A stretch of 64,000 bases of DNA from Clostridiales bacterium (GTDB lineage Bacteria > Bacillota > Clostridia > Oscillospirales > Butyricicoccaceae). Where the stretch lies: contig DYCA01000005.1 in assembly GCA_019418305.1 (NCBI GenBank), positions 3,830-67,829 of the forward strand, read 5' to 3'. A program made the position numbers and the translations under genes. A model generated the notes under the pieces. It ran no database searches. It saw only the letters and a program-made list of their open reading frames with translations, and was not told where the DNA came from. Shown in pieces: positions 35,093-43,719 of the stretch (positions are counted from its first letter, which is position 1; each line of letters starts with the position of its first letter).

Positions 35093-35938
35093 TCACTCCG
35101 TAGTATCCGTAAAATCGGTGACAATGGAAACGCTCGATACCGTATCCACATTTACAAACGGCTTGATAACCGCGTAATAGGAAATGCCGTTTTCCTCGGG
35201 CAGCACGCTTTCCACCGTGCCAATCATCACACCCTTGGGGAACAGCCCGCCGCGGCCGGAGGTCTCTACCGTATCGCCGATGACGACGCTGGAATCCTCC
35301 GTCAGATAGCTCAGCCGCAGATTCCCCTCCGCCATCAGGTCGTAATTGCCCTCGGCAATAGCGGTTTCGCGGGTGCGGGTGATCAGTGCGCCGCACTGCA
35401 TCTCGACGTCGATTACAGTCGTAACCTCACAGGTGTTGGAATACACCTCGCTGACGTAGCCCACCATGCCGTCCACCGTGGTAACCAGATCGCCCTCTTC
35501 CACGCCGTGAGACGAACCCTTGTCCAGGCTGAGCGTCATCGCCCAGTCGCCCGGATTGCGGGCAATGACCTCGGCGTTGATAGTCGTCAACTCGCGCGTG
35601 CGTTCGGGCTGACCCGCCGCTGCACGCAGCTGATTATTTTCCTCAATCGCCAACTCCGCATCGCGCACGGTCTGCTCCATATCGCGAATCTGCTTCTTCA
35701 GCTCCTCATTTTCCGCTTTCAGGTCATCAAATTCGGTGAAATATCCAAAGCCCTTCCCCAGCGCACCGGTCACGCCGGAAGCCAGCCGCTGCACAGGCGT
35801 GGTCACAAAGCTGACCAAACGGGTCACCGGAGACGGTTTGCCGGTCACGCCGCTGTACAGCGCGGACAGGATGCACAACACAATCACAATCACCACGCCG
35901 ACCACAAAACGCGACCCCACTCTGTTACGTCTTCGCAA
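35093..35938 (-). CDS. mreC: Rod shape-determining protein MreC
   Basis: A 281-residue single-pass protein: N-terminal membrane helix (about 10-30), a coiled coil (about 65-105, DDLKAENEELKKQIRDMEQ) and a beta-barrel domain (VIARNPGDWAMTLSLDKGSSHG; GMVGYVSEVYSNTCEV). The start is TTG at 35938 with AAGGAG about ten bases before; no in-frame ATG is near. MreB, which usually precedes it, is absent here. Confidence 0.9.
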   Translation of the reverse strand: MRRRNRVGSRFVVGVVIVIVLCILSALYSGVTGKPSPVTRLVSFVTTPVQRLASGVTGALGKGFGYFTEFDDLKAENEELKKQIRDMEQTVRDAELAIEENNQLRAAAGQPERTRELTTINAEVIARNPGDWAMTLSLDKGSSHGVEEGDLVTTVDGMVGYVSEVYSNTCEVTTVIDVEMQCGALITRTRETAIAEGNYDLMAEGNLRLSYLTEDSSVVIGDTVETSGRGGLFPKGVMIGTVESVLPEENGISYYAVIKPFVNVDTVSSVSIVTDFTDTTE

Positions 35939-35978
35939 AAGCTCTAAACTCCTTTCAATATTTCCAAACGCGCCGGTT

Positions 35979-36548
35979 TCAGCACATTTCCCGCGTCATT
36001 TGCCGCAGAATCACATGCAGTCCCGCCACCGGCAGGCCCATAACGCTGTAATAGTCGCCCTCAATGCCGTCGATAAGCAAGGCGCCGTGCCCCTGTATGC
36101 CGTAAGCGCCCGCCTTATCCAGCGGCTCACCCGTGGCAAGATAGGCGGCAAGCTCGTCCTCATCAAACGCGCGGAAGGTCACCCGCGTGCGGGTGCACAG
36201 CGTGCGCGCCTCGCCCGCAGGCGGCAGCACGGCCAGTCCGGTCAGCACCTCATGGGTGCGCCCACGCAAGCGGCGCAGCATATCCGCCGCCTGTGCCTCA
36301 TCCGCCGGCTTACCCAGCGGCAGGCCGTCTATCGTGACCATCGTGTCCGACCCGATGCACACCGCATCCGGATACAGCTGCTGCGCCGCCTGTGCTTTGA
36401 GCCGCGACAGACGCACGACCTCCTCCTCCAGCGGCGCTCCGGGACGCAGCGTTTCATCTGCATCCGCGGGGCAGACGGTAAAATTCTCGGTAATCAGCGT
36501 CAGCAGCTCCCGCCTGCGCGGCGATGCGGACGCCAGAACGATTTGCAT
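35979..36548 (-). CDS. maf: Maf family nucleoside triphosphate pyrophosphatase
   Basis: Hydrolyses modified or canonical nucleoside triphosphates (dTTP/UTP type) and is linked to septum control. 189 residues with LASASPRRRELL at the N-terminus, CIGSDTMVTIDGLPLGKP, GRTHEVLTGLAVLPP and DKAGAYGIQGHGA, the conserved Maf blocks. ATG 36548 overlaps the stop of the U32 peptidase gene (TAATG) with GAGGAG upstream, so the two are translationally coupled. Confidence 0.92.
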   Translation of the reverse strand: MQIVLASASPRRRELLTLITENFTVCPADADETLRPGAPLEEEVVRLSRLKAQAAQQLYPDAVCIGSDTMVTIDGLPLGKPADEAQAADMLRRLRGRTHEVLTGLAVLPPAGEARTLCTRTRVTFRAFDEDELAAYLATGEPLDKAGAYGIQGHGALLIDGIEGDYYSVMGLPVAGLHVILRQMTREMC

Positions 36549-38578
36549 TATTCGACTCCTCTTTTGTATAGTCCGTTGGTGAATTCTCCCTCCATGGGGT
36601 TGCCTTCCAGAAACGCGCAGGCAATGCGCGTGCATTCCTCCGGCGTTTCAATGGTAAACAGCAGCCGCGCAGTCTGTACACCGAGCGGCCGCACATCCTC
36701 ACGCAGGCAAAGCGCCCGGTTACCCAGCAGCGTATTGCGGCAGCCATATTCGGGCAGCAGCGCAAATCGCTCGCCCCGGCGGTCGGTCAGATAGGTGACG
36801 CCGTTCTCGCAGCTGCACTTACCACCGTGCTGACGGCGAATCGCACAGTTTTCAAAAATCATCAGCGGCAGATGACCGTAAACAATCATTTCGGTTTCCA
36901 GCGGCCCGCGCATGTCGCGAATCTGCGCCAGACGCGCCTCAAACGACAGCGTCTGCCGCTGCACGCCCATTTCAGCCAGCGCATGCAGTGTTTTGCTGTT
37001 GAACGCATTCAGGCCGAAGTCGCCGTGCACGGCAAAGCCAAGCCGCCGCGCCAGCGCGATATGACCGAGGTTGCCCGCCAGCACGGTTTTCGTGCCACGG
37101 CTCATCGCCTCGCCCAGCAGCATTTCAATCTCGGGCTGTTCCGCGTCCGAAAAGATACGCGGCAGTACGGCAGGCAGGCCGGTCTGCGCCGCAACATCCA
37201 GCGGCACATAGATGGTTTCCAGTCCCAGGTCGCGCAACGCATCCGCCTGCGCCTTGGTGCGCACAGACGCGGTATACCCGCAAAAACCGGTGCGCGGGCG
37301 ACTGTCGTCGTCACGCGCGAGCAACGGGCCTTCCAACCAGTCCCGCGACGGCGGAGCCGCGCGTTTGGCCAGCAGCAGTGCGAGCGCATCGCGCCGCATG
37401 GCATTGACGGTAGACGCAGGCAGCGCCAAGCCGTCCTCCATCTCAATGCGTAAGTTTTTGATATAAAACGGTGTACCGCCCGTCTTGCGCAGGGATTTTT
37501 CCACCATTTCCGGTGTGGTTGGGCGGGTACGCGCCCGCTCGACGGCCGCCGCGGACGAAACGCCGTCCGCGCTGAGCACCGCGCCTGTGTCCTCGCGCGC
37601 GGTAAAGCACAGCGAAACCGGCACAAGCGGCGCTTCCTTGCCCTCGGCAAAGCGGTGCGCTGCCTCATCGTACAGCGACTGCACCTCATGCAGCGGCACG
37701 TCGGTCTTGGTGCCGAACATCGCATCGCCCTTTTTTCCGGTGTAGTAGCCGTCGGTAAATCCGTCGCGCGAAAAGACGCGCCGCAGCGTGTCGCGCTCCT
37801 CCGGTGTCGGGTTCCGATGCTCGCGCAGCAAATCAGCGTAAATCTTCGTAACGATTGCGGTGTATTCCGGCCGCTTCATACGGCCTTCAATCTTGAGCGA
37901 GGACACACCGAGGTCGGCAAGCTCCGCCACATGGCCCGCCAGCGCCAAATCCTTGAGCGAGAGCGGATAGCCCCCGTTATACGGCAGGCGGCAGGGCTGC
38001 GCGCACAAGCCACGGTTGCCCGAGCGCTGCCCGATGACCGCAGACAGGTAGCACTGTCCCGAATAGCACATGCATAGCGCGCCGTGCACAAACACCTCGG
38101 TCTCAACGCCGGCCTGCTCGGTAATCAGGCGCACTTCGTCCCACGTACACTCACGACTGAGTACCACGCGCGAAAAGCCAAGGTCACGCGCCTGCTTTGC
38201 GCCGTCAAGCGTGTGAATGGTCATCTGAGTGGAGGCGTGCAACGCAAAATCCGGCGCGTGCGCATGAATCAGCCGCGCCAGTCCCAAATCCTGCACAATC
38301 AGCGCATCCGCACCCGCCTCGTACAAAAATTTTGCGTCATGCAGCGCGGTATCCAGTTCGCGATCGCCCGCAAGAATATTCAGCGTGATATTGGTCTTAA
38401 CACCCCGCGCACGGCAGTAAGCAATAGCGTCCGCCATCTCGTCGGCCGAAAAGCCCTGTGCATTACGGCGCGCATTGAACGTGCCGAAGCCCATATACAC
38501 CGCGCCCGCACCCGACTGCACGGCCGCGCGCACCCCCTCCGGCGAGCCGGCGGGCGCAAGCAATTCTACATTACTCAT
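36548..38578 (-). CDS. U32 family peptidase (RlhA/TrhP-type) with DUF3656 region
   Basis: 676 residues. N-terminal half is the U32 TIM-barrel-like domain (ELLAPAGSPEGVRAAVQSGA; NITLNILAGDREL; LHASTQMTIHTLDGA; ECTWDEV) with the signature VFVHGALCMCYSGQCYLSA followed by RGLCAQPCRLPY, whose cysteines are the family hallmark. Members of this family are mostly linked to RNA hydroxylation (RlhA on 23S rRNA, TrhP on tRNA U34) rather than proteolysis. A DUF3656-like middle and a second barrel-like C-terminal repeat follow (GNLGHIALARRLGF; YGHLPLMIFENCAIR). ATG 38578 overlaps the zapA stop. Confidence 0.88.
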   Translation of the reverse strand: MSNVELLAPAGSPEGVRAAVQSGAGAVYMGFGTFNARRNAQGFSADEMADAIAYCRARGVKTNITLNILAGDRELDTALHDAKFLYEAGADALIVQDLGLARLIHAHAPDFALHASTQMTIHTLDGAKQARDLGFSRVVLSRECTWDEVRLITEQAGVETEVFVHGALCMCYSGQCYLSAVIGQRSGNRGLCAQPCRLPYNGGYPLSLKDLALAGHVAELADLGVSSLKIEGRMKRPEYTAIVTKIYADLLREHRNPTPEERDTLRRVFSRDGFTDGYYTGKKGDAMFGTKTDVPLHEVQSLYDEAAHRFAEGKEAPLVPVSLCFTAREDTGAVLSADGVSSAAAVERARTRPTTPEMVEKSLRKTGGTPFYIKNLRIEMEDGLALPASTVNAMRRDALALLLAKRAAPPSRDWLEGPLLARDDDSRPRTGFCGYTASVRTKAQADALRDLGLETIYVPLDVAAQTGLPAVLPRIFSDAEQPEIEMLLGEAMSRGTKTVLAGNLGHIALARRLGFAVHGDFGLNAFNSKTLHALAEMGVQRQTLSFEARLAQIRDMRGPLETEMIVYGHLPLMIFENCAIRRQHGGKCSCENGVTYLTDRRGERFALLPEYGCRNTLLGNRALCLREDVRPLGVQTARLLFTIETPEECTRIACAFLEGNPMEGEFTNGLYKRGVE

Positions 38579-38886
38579 TTATGTCGATTCCCCGGATGAC
38601 CTGTGCTGTTACGATTGACCTGTTGACGCAGAGCCGTGTTCTCCGCCTCGAGCGCGCGGCACTTGGCCTCGGCAGCCTCGGCAGCCGTCTTAGCCTTGAT
38701 ATACTCGTCAGCAAGGTTGACTGTCGCCAGCGCCAGCGCCCGTGTGGACGCAAACGACGCCGAACCGCCGCACTGCGCGATGGTCTGCTGCGCCAGCTCC
38801 GCCACCTCATTCATATATTCCACAGATTCATCCGCCAGCATGGTGTACTGCTGTCCGGCAATCTGTATGGTTACACGGTTTGCCAT
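38575..38886 (-). CDS. zapA: Cell division protein ZapA
   Basis: A 103-residue FtsZ-ring stabiliser: N-terminal beta-rich domain (RVTIQIAGQQYTMLADESVEY), then a long helix and coiled coil (KTAAEAAEAKCRALEAENTAL). ATG 38886 (MANRV) follows GGAAGGA; the longer upstream frame is not supported. It heads the zapA-U32-maf-mreCD-PBP2 run. Confidence 0.88.
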   Translation of the reverse strand: MANRVTIQIAGQQYTMLADESVEYMNEVAELAQQTIAQCGGSASFASTRALALATVNLADEYIKAKTAAEAAEAKCRALEAENTALRQQVNRNSTGHPGNRHK

Positions 38887-38941
38887 GCAAATCCTTCCTT
38901 TCGCAAAATAGTCGCTCAAAAGGCATAATTTGATAAAATAT

Positions 38942-38970
38942 AGTATACCACAACCCATTCCCTTTTGGAA
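38942..38970 (-). promoter_or_regulatory. promoter of zapA
   Basis: Minus strand TTCCAA (38965-38970), 17-base spacer, TATACT (38942-38947). A TTTGCACAG motif lies just upstream. Confidence 0.55.
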
Positions 38971-39061
38971 CAAAAATTCTGTGCAAAGATGCGCACTCTG
39001 CTTCCCGTTTTTTGTACACAACGATGCCGGCGTATAAATTTGTAAAAGATTTTTGTTTGCC

Positions 39062-39090
39062 TTGTGTGATACGCTGCGCTGTGCTAAAAT
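39062..39090 (+). promoter_or_regulatory. promoter of the proB operon
   Basis: TTGTGT (39062-39067), 17-base spacer, TAAAAT (39085-39090). Confidence 0.6.
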
Positions 39091-39144
39091 AAAAATGAAT
39101 TATTCCGTCCGGATGAGATGCCGGACAGACATCAGGTGAGATTT

Positions 39145-39954
39145 ATGCTGCATATCAACGAGGTCCGCCGCATCGTAGTCAAGGTGGGTACCTCGACGCT
39201 GACATACGAAAACGGAAAGCTCAATATCCGCCGCATCGAACGGCTGGTGCGCACCATCAGCGACCTGCAAAACCGCGGGTTCGACATGGTGCTCGTCTCC
39301 TCGGGCGCGGTGGGCGTGGGCGCTGCCAAGCTGGGGCTCGGCGGGCGGCCCCGCGAGCTTGCAATGAAACAGGCCGCCGCCGCGGTCGGACAGTGCGAGC
39401 TGATGCATATTTACGACAAAATGTTCCTCGAATACGGCATCAACGTCGCGCAGATTCTGCTCACGCGCGAAAACATCATCGACGACGACCAGCGCGAAAA
39501 CATCCACAACACCTTCACCGCGCTCATGCGCACGGGCGTTGTGCCGATTGTCAATGAAAACGACACGGTCGCCACTGCAGAGCTTAAGCACATCGAAAAC
39601 TTCGGTGATAACGACACCCTGTCCGCTGTGGTTGCGCGCATGTGCGACGCAGACCTTTTGGTCATCTTCTCGGACATCGACGGGCTGTATGATTCCGACC
39701 CGCGCAAAAACCCGCAGGCCAAACTGATTGGGCACGTAGCCAAAATTGATGCAAAAATCCGCCGCATGGCGGGCGGCGCAGGCTCGGCACACGGCACGGG
39801 CGGCATGGCCACGAAAATTACCGCCGCCGAGTTGTGTATGGATGCCGGCATTCCCATGCTGGTGGCCAACGGCGACAAGGACGATATTCTGTATGACATT
39901 GTGGACGGCAGACCGGTTGGCACGCTGTTTGCACGGGAGGAGGAACGCGTATGA
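39145..39954 (+). CDS. proB: Glutamate 5-kinase (without PUA domain)
   Basis: First enzyme of proline synthesis, phosphorylating glutamate. 269 residues covering only the amino-acid-kinase domain: RIVVKVGTSTLTY, MVLVSSGAVGVGAAKLG, VPIVNENDTVAT, FGDNDTLSAVVA and GTGGMATKITAAELC. The C-terminal PUA domain of E. coli ProB is missing, as in some Firmicutes. ATG 39145 follows AGGTGAG; an ATG nine codons earlier lacks a site. Confidence 0.95.
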   Translation: MLHINEVRRIVVKVGTSTLTYENGKLNIRRIERLVRTISDLQNRGFDMVLVSSGAVGVGAAKLGLGGRPRELAMKQAAAAVGQCELMHIYDKMFLEYGINVAQILLTRENIIDDDQRENIHNTFTALMRTGVVPIVNENDTVATAELKHIENFGDNDTLSAVVARMCDADLLVIFSDIDGLYDSDPRKNPQAKLIGHVAKIDAKIRRMAGGAGSAHGTGGMATKITAAELCMDAGIPMLVANGDKDDILYDIVDGRPVGTLFAREEERV

Positions 39955-40103
39955 CAAAATTTCACATTCACCGCCTGACCGACGTACTCTGCGGCGGAAA
40001 TCTGCGCGTTTTTTCCAAGGCGCAGGTCATCGCGGCGCTCATCGGCGCAGCCATTGGTGCGTTTCTGGGCGTGCAGGCTTACTGCAACGCTTGGCTGGGC
40101 TGA
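39951..40103 (+). CDS. Small membrane-anchored ORF of 50 residues between proB and proA
   Basis: Starts at ATG 39951 inside the proB stop (ATGA) with GGAGGAGGAA just upstream, and ends at TGA 40101-40103. The first 24 residues are polar (MTKFHIHRLTDVLCGGNLRV), followed by one hydrophobic Gly/Ala-rich helix (VIAALIGAAIGAFLGVQAY) and a short tail CNAWLG. I do not recognise a family. Coupling to proB and tight packing suggest it is translated; a role as a regulator or membrane tether of the proline enzymes is only a guess. Confidence 0.6.
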   Translation: MTKFHIHRLTDVLCGGNLRVFSKAQVIAALIGAAIGAFLGVQAYCNAWLG

Positions 40104-40153
40104 GGCTCACCGATTCCCTATACCGATATTTTAGATAAACGGAGTGAAACACC

Positions 40154-41401
40154 ATGCGGCAACTGATGGAAATCGCTGAGGATGCGCGCCGCGTTAAGCA
40201 CGCGGTGGCAAAACTCGGCACAAACGATAAAAACCGCGGTCTGCTCGCCATTGCAGACGCACTTACCGCGCACGCGGACGAAATCATCGCCGCCAACCGC
40301 ATTGACATCGAAAACGGTCGTGCCGCCGGTCTGGCGGACGGGTTAATCGACCGTCTGATGCTGGACGAAAAGCGCATCTCAGGCATCGCGGAAGGCTGCC
40401 GTCAGGTTGCCGCGCTGCCCGACCCGGTCGGCGAAGTGCTGGGCATGCATAAGCGGCCCAACGGCCTGCTGATCGGCCAGAAGCGCGTGCCGATGGGCGT
40501 CATCGGCATCATTTACGAGGCGCGCCCCAACGTCACGGTCGATGCAGCGGCGCTGTGCTTCAAGGCGGGTTCGGCCTGTATCCTGCGCGGCGGCAAAGAA
40601 GCGTTTCACTCCTCGATGTGCCTGACCAAGCTCATGCGCGCGGCGCTCGAAGCCGAGGGGCTACCCGCAGACGCAATCAATCTGGTTGAGGACACCTCGC
40701 GCGAGAGTGCAAACCAGATGATGAAACTGAACGGCTATCTGGACGTCCTCATCCCGCGCGGCGGCGCGGGCCTGATTCGCGCGGTCGTGCAGAACGCGAC
40801 CGTTCCGGTCATCGAAACCGGCACGGGCAACTGCCATGTGTATGTGGACGCCTCCGCCGACCTCGATATGGCGCAGCGCATTCTGGTCAACGCCAAGTGC
40901 CAGCGGCCGAGCGTGTGCAACGCCGCCGAAAGCCTGCTGGTGCACAAGGATGTCGCCGCTGCATTCCTGCCGATGGCAGCAGAGGGTCTTGCGCCCGACG
41001 GCGTTGTGCTGCACGGCTGCCCGCGCACCATGGAGATCCTCGGAAATGCGGTGCTGCCTGCGACCGATGAGGACTACGGCCGCGAATACCTCGGATACGA
41101 AATTTCCTGCAAGGTAGCGGACTCGCTCGACGAGGCCATCGACCATATCAATCGCTTCAACACCGGCCACTCCGAATGCATCGTCACACGTGACTACGCC
41201 GCTTCACAGCGGTTTCTCGACGAAGTGGACGCGGCGGCGGTCTATGTCAACGCCTCTACCCGCTTTACCGACGGCTTTGAATTCGGTTTTGGTGCAGAAA
41301 TCGGCATTTCCACTCAAAAACTGCACGCGCGCGGTCCGATGGGACTGACCGCGCTGACCACCACCAAATATATTATTTACGGAAACGGACAGGTGCGCTG
41401 A
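40154..41401 (+). CDS. proA: Glutamate-5-semialdehyde dehydrogenase (gamma-glutamyl phosphate reductase)
   Basis: Reduces gamma-glutamyl phosphate to the semialdehyde for proline synthesis. 415 residues of the aldehyde-dehydrogenase fold: VPMGVIGIIYEARPNVTVDA, AGSACILRGGKEAFHS, PVIETGTGNCHVYVD, and the catalytic Cys in CQRPSVCNAAESLL; C-terminal RGPMGLTALTTTKYI. ATG 40154 with GGAG upstream. Acts after ProB; its stop overlaps the next start (TGATG). Confidence 0.96.
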   Translation: MRQLMEIAEDARRVKHAVAKLGTNDKNRGLLAIADALTAHADEIIAANRIDIENGRAAGLADGLIDRLMLDEKRISGIAEGCRQVAALPDPVGEVLGMHKRPNGLLIGQKRVPMGVIGIIYEARPNVTVDAAALCFKAGSACILRGGKEAFHSSMCLTKLMRAALEAEGLPADAINLVEDTSRESANQMMKLNGYLDVLIPRGGAGLIRAVVQNATVPVIETGTGNCHVYVDASADLDMAQRILVNAKCQRPSVCNAAESLLVHKDVAAAFLPMAAEGLAPDGVVLHGCPRTMEILGNAVLPATDEDYGREYLGYEISCKVADSLDEAIDHINRFNTGHSECIVTRDYAASQRFLDEVDAAAVYVNASTRFTDGFEFGFGAEIGISTQKLHARGPMGLTALTTTKYIIYGNGQVR

Positions 41402-42006
41402 TGAACAAAACCATGGAGAAGGAATATAAGTGGCGCGCGAATGAAGGGCTATTGGGGCAGGCGCTTTTATGGGCCTCCTCCCGCATCGGCACGCAAAGCC
41501 GGACGCTGCATATGCAGTCGCAGTATTTTGACACGGCGGACGGTTTGCTGCGCGGGCAGCAAGCCGCGCTGCGCATGCGAAAAGAAAACGACCGCAGCGT
41601 CTGCTGCCTCAAGCTGCGCAACGAAAACACACCGGACGGTATGCGCGCACATGAGGAATATGAATGCATGGCGCAGACGGTTGCCGAGGGACTTTCCATC
41701 CTGCCCAAAAAGGGCGCGCCGCTGACGCTCTGTGCGCAGGCGCTCGCCGCCCCGCTGGAGATCATCTGCACGGTGAATTTCCGGCGCTGCGCCATCCTGC
41801 TGCAGCAGGGCAATACGGTGTGTGAGCTGGCGCTCGATCAGGGCACACTGCGGCATGGAGACAAAACCGCACCGCTGTGCGAAATCGAGCTGGAATATGT
41901 CGCCGGCAGCGAAGAGGCCTTTCACGCGCTTGCCGCCGAGCTTGCCGAGCATCTTTCGCTTGTGCCGGAACCGGAAAGCAAGCTGGCACGGGCCATGCAA
42001 TTATAA
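41401..42006 (+). CDS. CYTH domain protein (triphosphate-binding tunnel fold)
   Basis: A 201-residue protein with the CYTH motif EKEYKW near residue 6 (ExExK type), YFDTADGLLRGQQAALRMRKEN, CCLKLRNE, and the acidic strands CELALDQGTLRHG and CEIELEYVAGSEEAF. Such proteins hydrolyse inorganic triphosphate or thiamine triphosphate; the exact substrate is not shown. Coupled to proA by a TGATG overlap and followed by a terminator, so it ends the proB operon. Confidence 0.82.
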   Translation: MNKTMEKEYKWRANEGLLGQALLWASSRIGTQSRTLHMQSQYFDTADGLLRGQQAALRMRKENDRSVCCLKLRNENTPDGMRAHEEYECMAQTVAEGLSILPKKGAPLTLCAQALAAPLEIICTVNFRRCAILLQQGNTVCELALDQGTLRHGDKTAPLCEIELEYVAGSEEAFHALAAELAEHLSLVPEPESKLARAMQL

Positions 42007-42023
42007 TTCTCTCCGCTTGAACA

Positions 42024-42051
42024 GGAGGCTGCGTATGCGCAGCCTCTTTTG
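42024..42051 (+). terminator. terminator of the proB-proA-CYTH operon
   Basis: 9-bp stem GAGGCTGCG / CGCAGCCTC (42025-42033 with 42038-42046), 4-base loop, followed by TTTT. Confidence 0.88.
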
Positions 42052-42164
42052 TTATGCCCACAGTCTGTGCGCAGACGTTTCTGATAACTGCCGCAAGCGA
42101 AATGTGCATAAAATTGTGCAAAGCGTATATTTTTCTCCGACCGCGCAATTCTCTCCCCGTGTTC

Positions 42165-42193
42165 TTGCAAAAAAAGCAGTTTCCATGTATAAT
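42165..42193 (+). promoter_or_regulatory. promoter of putP
   Basis: TTGCAA (42165-42170), 17-base spacer, TATAAT (42188-42193), 30 bases before the ATG. Confidence 0.78.
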
Positions 42194-42222
42194 AAACATG
42201 AATTTTGGGAGGGTAAATACAC

Positions 42223-43719
42223 ATGAACTTTGACAGCATCATCACGATTGCCGCTTTCGGCGTATACCTGATCTTCATGATCTGTATCGGCATGTACTTC
42301 ATGGGCAAAAGCCGAACGACGACCGATTATTTCCTTGGCGGCCGCAAGCTCGGCTCCTGGGTCACCTCGATGAGCGCTCAGGCGTCGGATATGTCCGGCT
42401 GGCTGCTGATGGGTCTGCCCGGCGCCGCTTATCTGTCCGGCATTTCCGCCGGCTGGATCGCCATCGGTCTTGCCGTGGGTACTTATCTGAACTGGCTGCT
42501 GGTTGCCAAACCCCTGCGCCAGTATACCAAGGTTGCTAACGATGCAATCACGCTTCCGCAATTTTTCAAAAACCGTTTTCATGATGAAAGCGGCATGATT
42601 TCGGTCATCGCGGCCGTATTTATTCTGGTATTTTTCCTGTTTTATACGGCTTCCGGCTTTGTGTCCTGTGCCAAGCTGTTCTCCTCCGTGTTCGGCATCC
42701 CGTATATGGTGTCGCTGCTGGTGGGCGCAGTTGTCGTCATTTCCTATACCTTCGCAGGCGGCTTCTTTGCCGTGTGCTGGACCGACTTTTTCCAGGGCCT
42801 GCTGATGTTTTTCTGCGTTATCGCCGTACCCTCGATTGCGATTGGCTCGCTCGGCGGCCCGTCCGACTTTTTGGCACAGGTGGAGGCCTTTAATCCCAAC
42901 TTCCTGAACATGTTTGTTGACGGCGAAACCAACACCCCTTACACGGCGCTCGGCATCGCTTCCCTGCTCGCCTGGGGTCTCGGCTATTTCGGCCAGCCGC
43001 ATATTCTGGTGCGCTTTATGGGCATTTCTTCGCCCGGCGCGATTAAAAAATCCCGCCGCATTGCCTCTATCTGGGTACTCATTTCGCTGACTGCCGCCGT
43101 GCTCATCGGTGTTTCCGGCCGCATGTTCCTGGGCGATGGCCTGCTGGTCACCGCCGGCAATGAGGAAACCATTTATATCAACATGGTCAGCCGCATCTTC
43201 CCGGTGTTTATCGCAGGTATTTTCCTGTCTGCAATTCTGGCAGCCATCATGTCCACGGCCGACAGCCAGCTGCTGGTCACGGCCTCGGCCATCACCGAGG
43301 ACTTTTATCATAACAAGATCCGTCCGAACGCTTCGCCGTCCGAGCTGATGTGGGTTTCCCGCATCTGCGTTATCGCGGTCGCACTGATCGCTGTTTTCAT
43401 CGCCACCAATCAGAACAGCACCGTGCTCGGTCTGGTAGAATACGCATGGGCCGGTTTTGGCTCCGCCTTCGGTCCGCTCGTGCTCTGCTCGCTGTTCTGG
43501 CGCCGCACCAACAAGTATGGCGCATATGCCGGCATCATCGTCGGCGGTGTGGTCGATCTGGTGTGGGCGCAGCTGTCCGGCGGTATCTTCGAGTTGTATG
43601 AGATTGTCCCCGGCTTTGTCTGCGGTATGATTGCCATTTTTGTAGTCAGCTTGCTGACCCCCGCACCGTCCAAGGAAGTCACCGACCAGTTCGATTCCTA
43701 CCGTACCTGTGAGGAATAA
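42223..43719 (+). CDS. putP: Sodium/proline symporter
   Basis: Imports proline with sodium. 498 residues, about 13 membrane helices: TTDYFLGGRKLGSWVTSMSA, QASDMSGWLLMGLPGAAYLS (substrate and sodium site region), LPQFFKNRFHDESGM, GYFGQPHILVRFMGI and SAILAAIMSTADSQLLVTAS. This order is specific to PutP. ATG 42223 follows GGGAGGG. It stands next to the proline synthesis operon but has its own promoter; its stop overlaps the next start (TAATG). Confidence 0.95.
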   Translation: MNFDSIITIAAFGVYLIFMICIGMYFMGKSRTTTDYFLGGRKLGSWVTSMSAQASDMSGWLLMGLPGAAYLSGISAGWIAIGLAVGTYLNWLLVAKPLRQYTKVANDAITLPQFFKNRFHDESGMISVIAAVFILVFFLFYTASGFVSCAKLFSSVFGIPYMVSLLVGAVVVISYTFAGGFFAVCWTDFFQGLLMFFCVIAVPSIAIGSLGGPSDFLAQVEAFNPNFLNMFVDGETNTPYTALGIASLLAWGLGYFGQPHILVRFMGISSPGAIKKSRRIASIWVLISLTAAVLIGVSGRMFLGDGLLVTAGNEETIYINMVSRIFPVFIAGIFLSAILAAIMSTADSQLLVTASAITEDFYHNKIRPNASPSELMWVSRICVIAVALIAVFIATNQNSTVLGLVEYAWAGFGSAFGPLVLCSLFWRRTNKYGAYAGIIVGGVVDLVWAQLSGGIFELYEIVPGFVCGMIAIFVVSLLTPAPSKEVTDQFDSYRTCEE

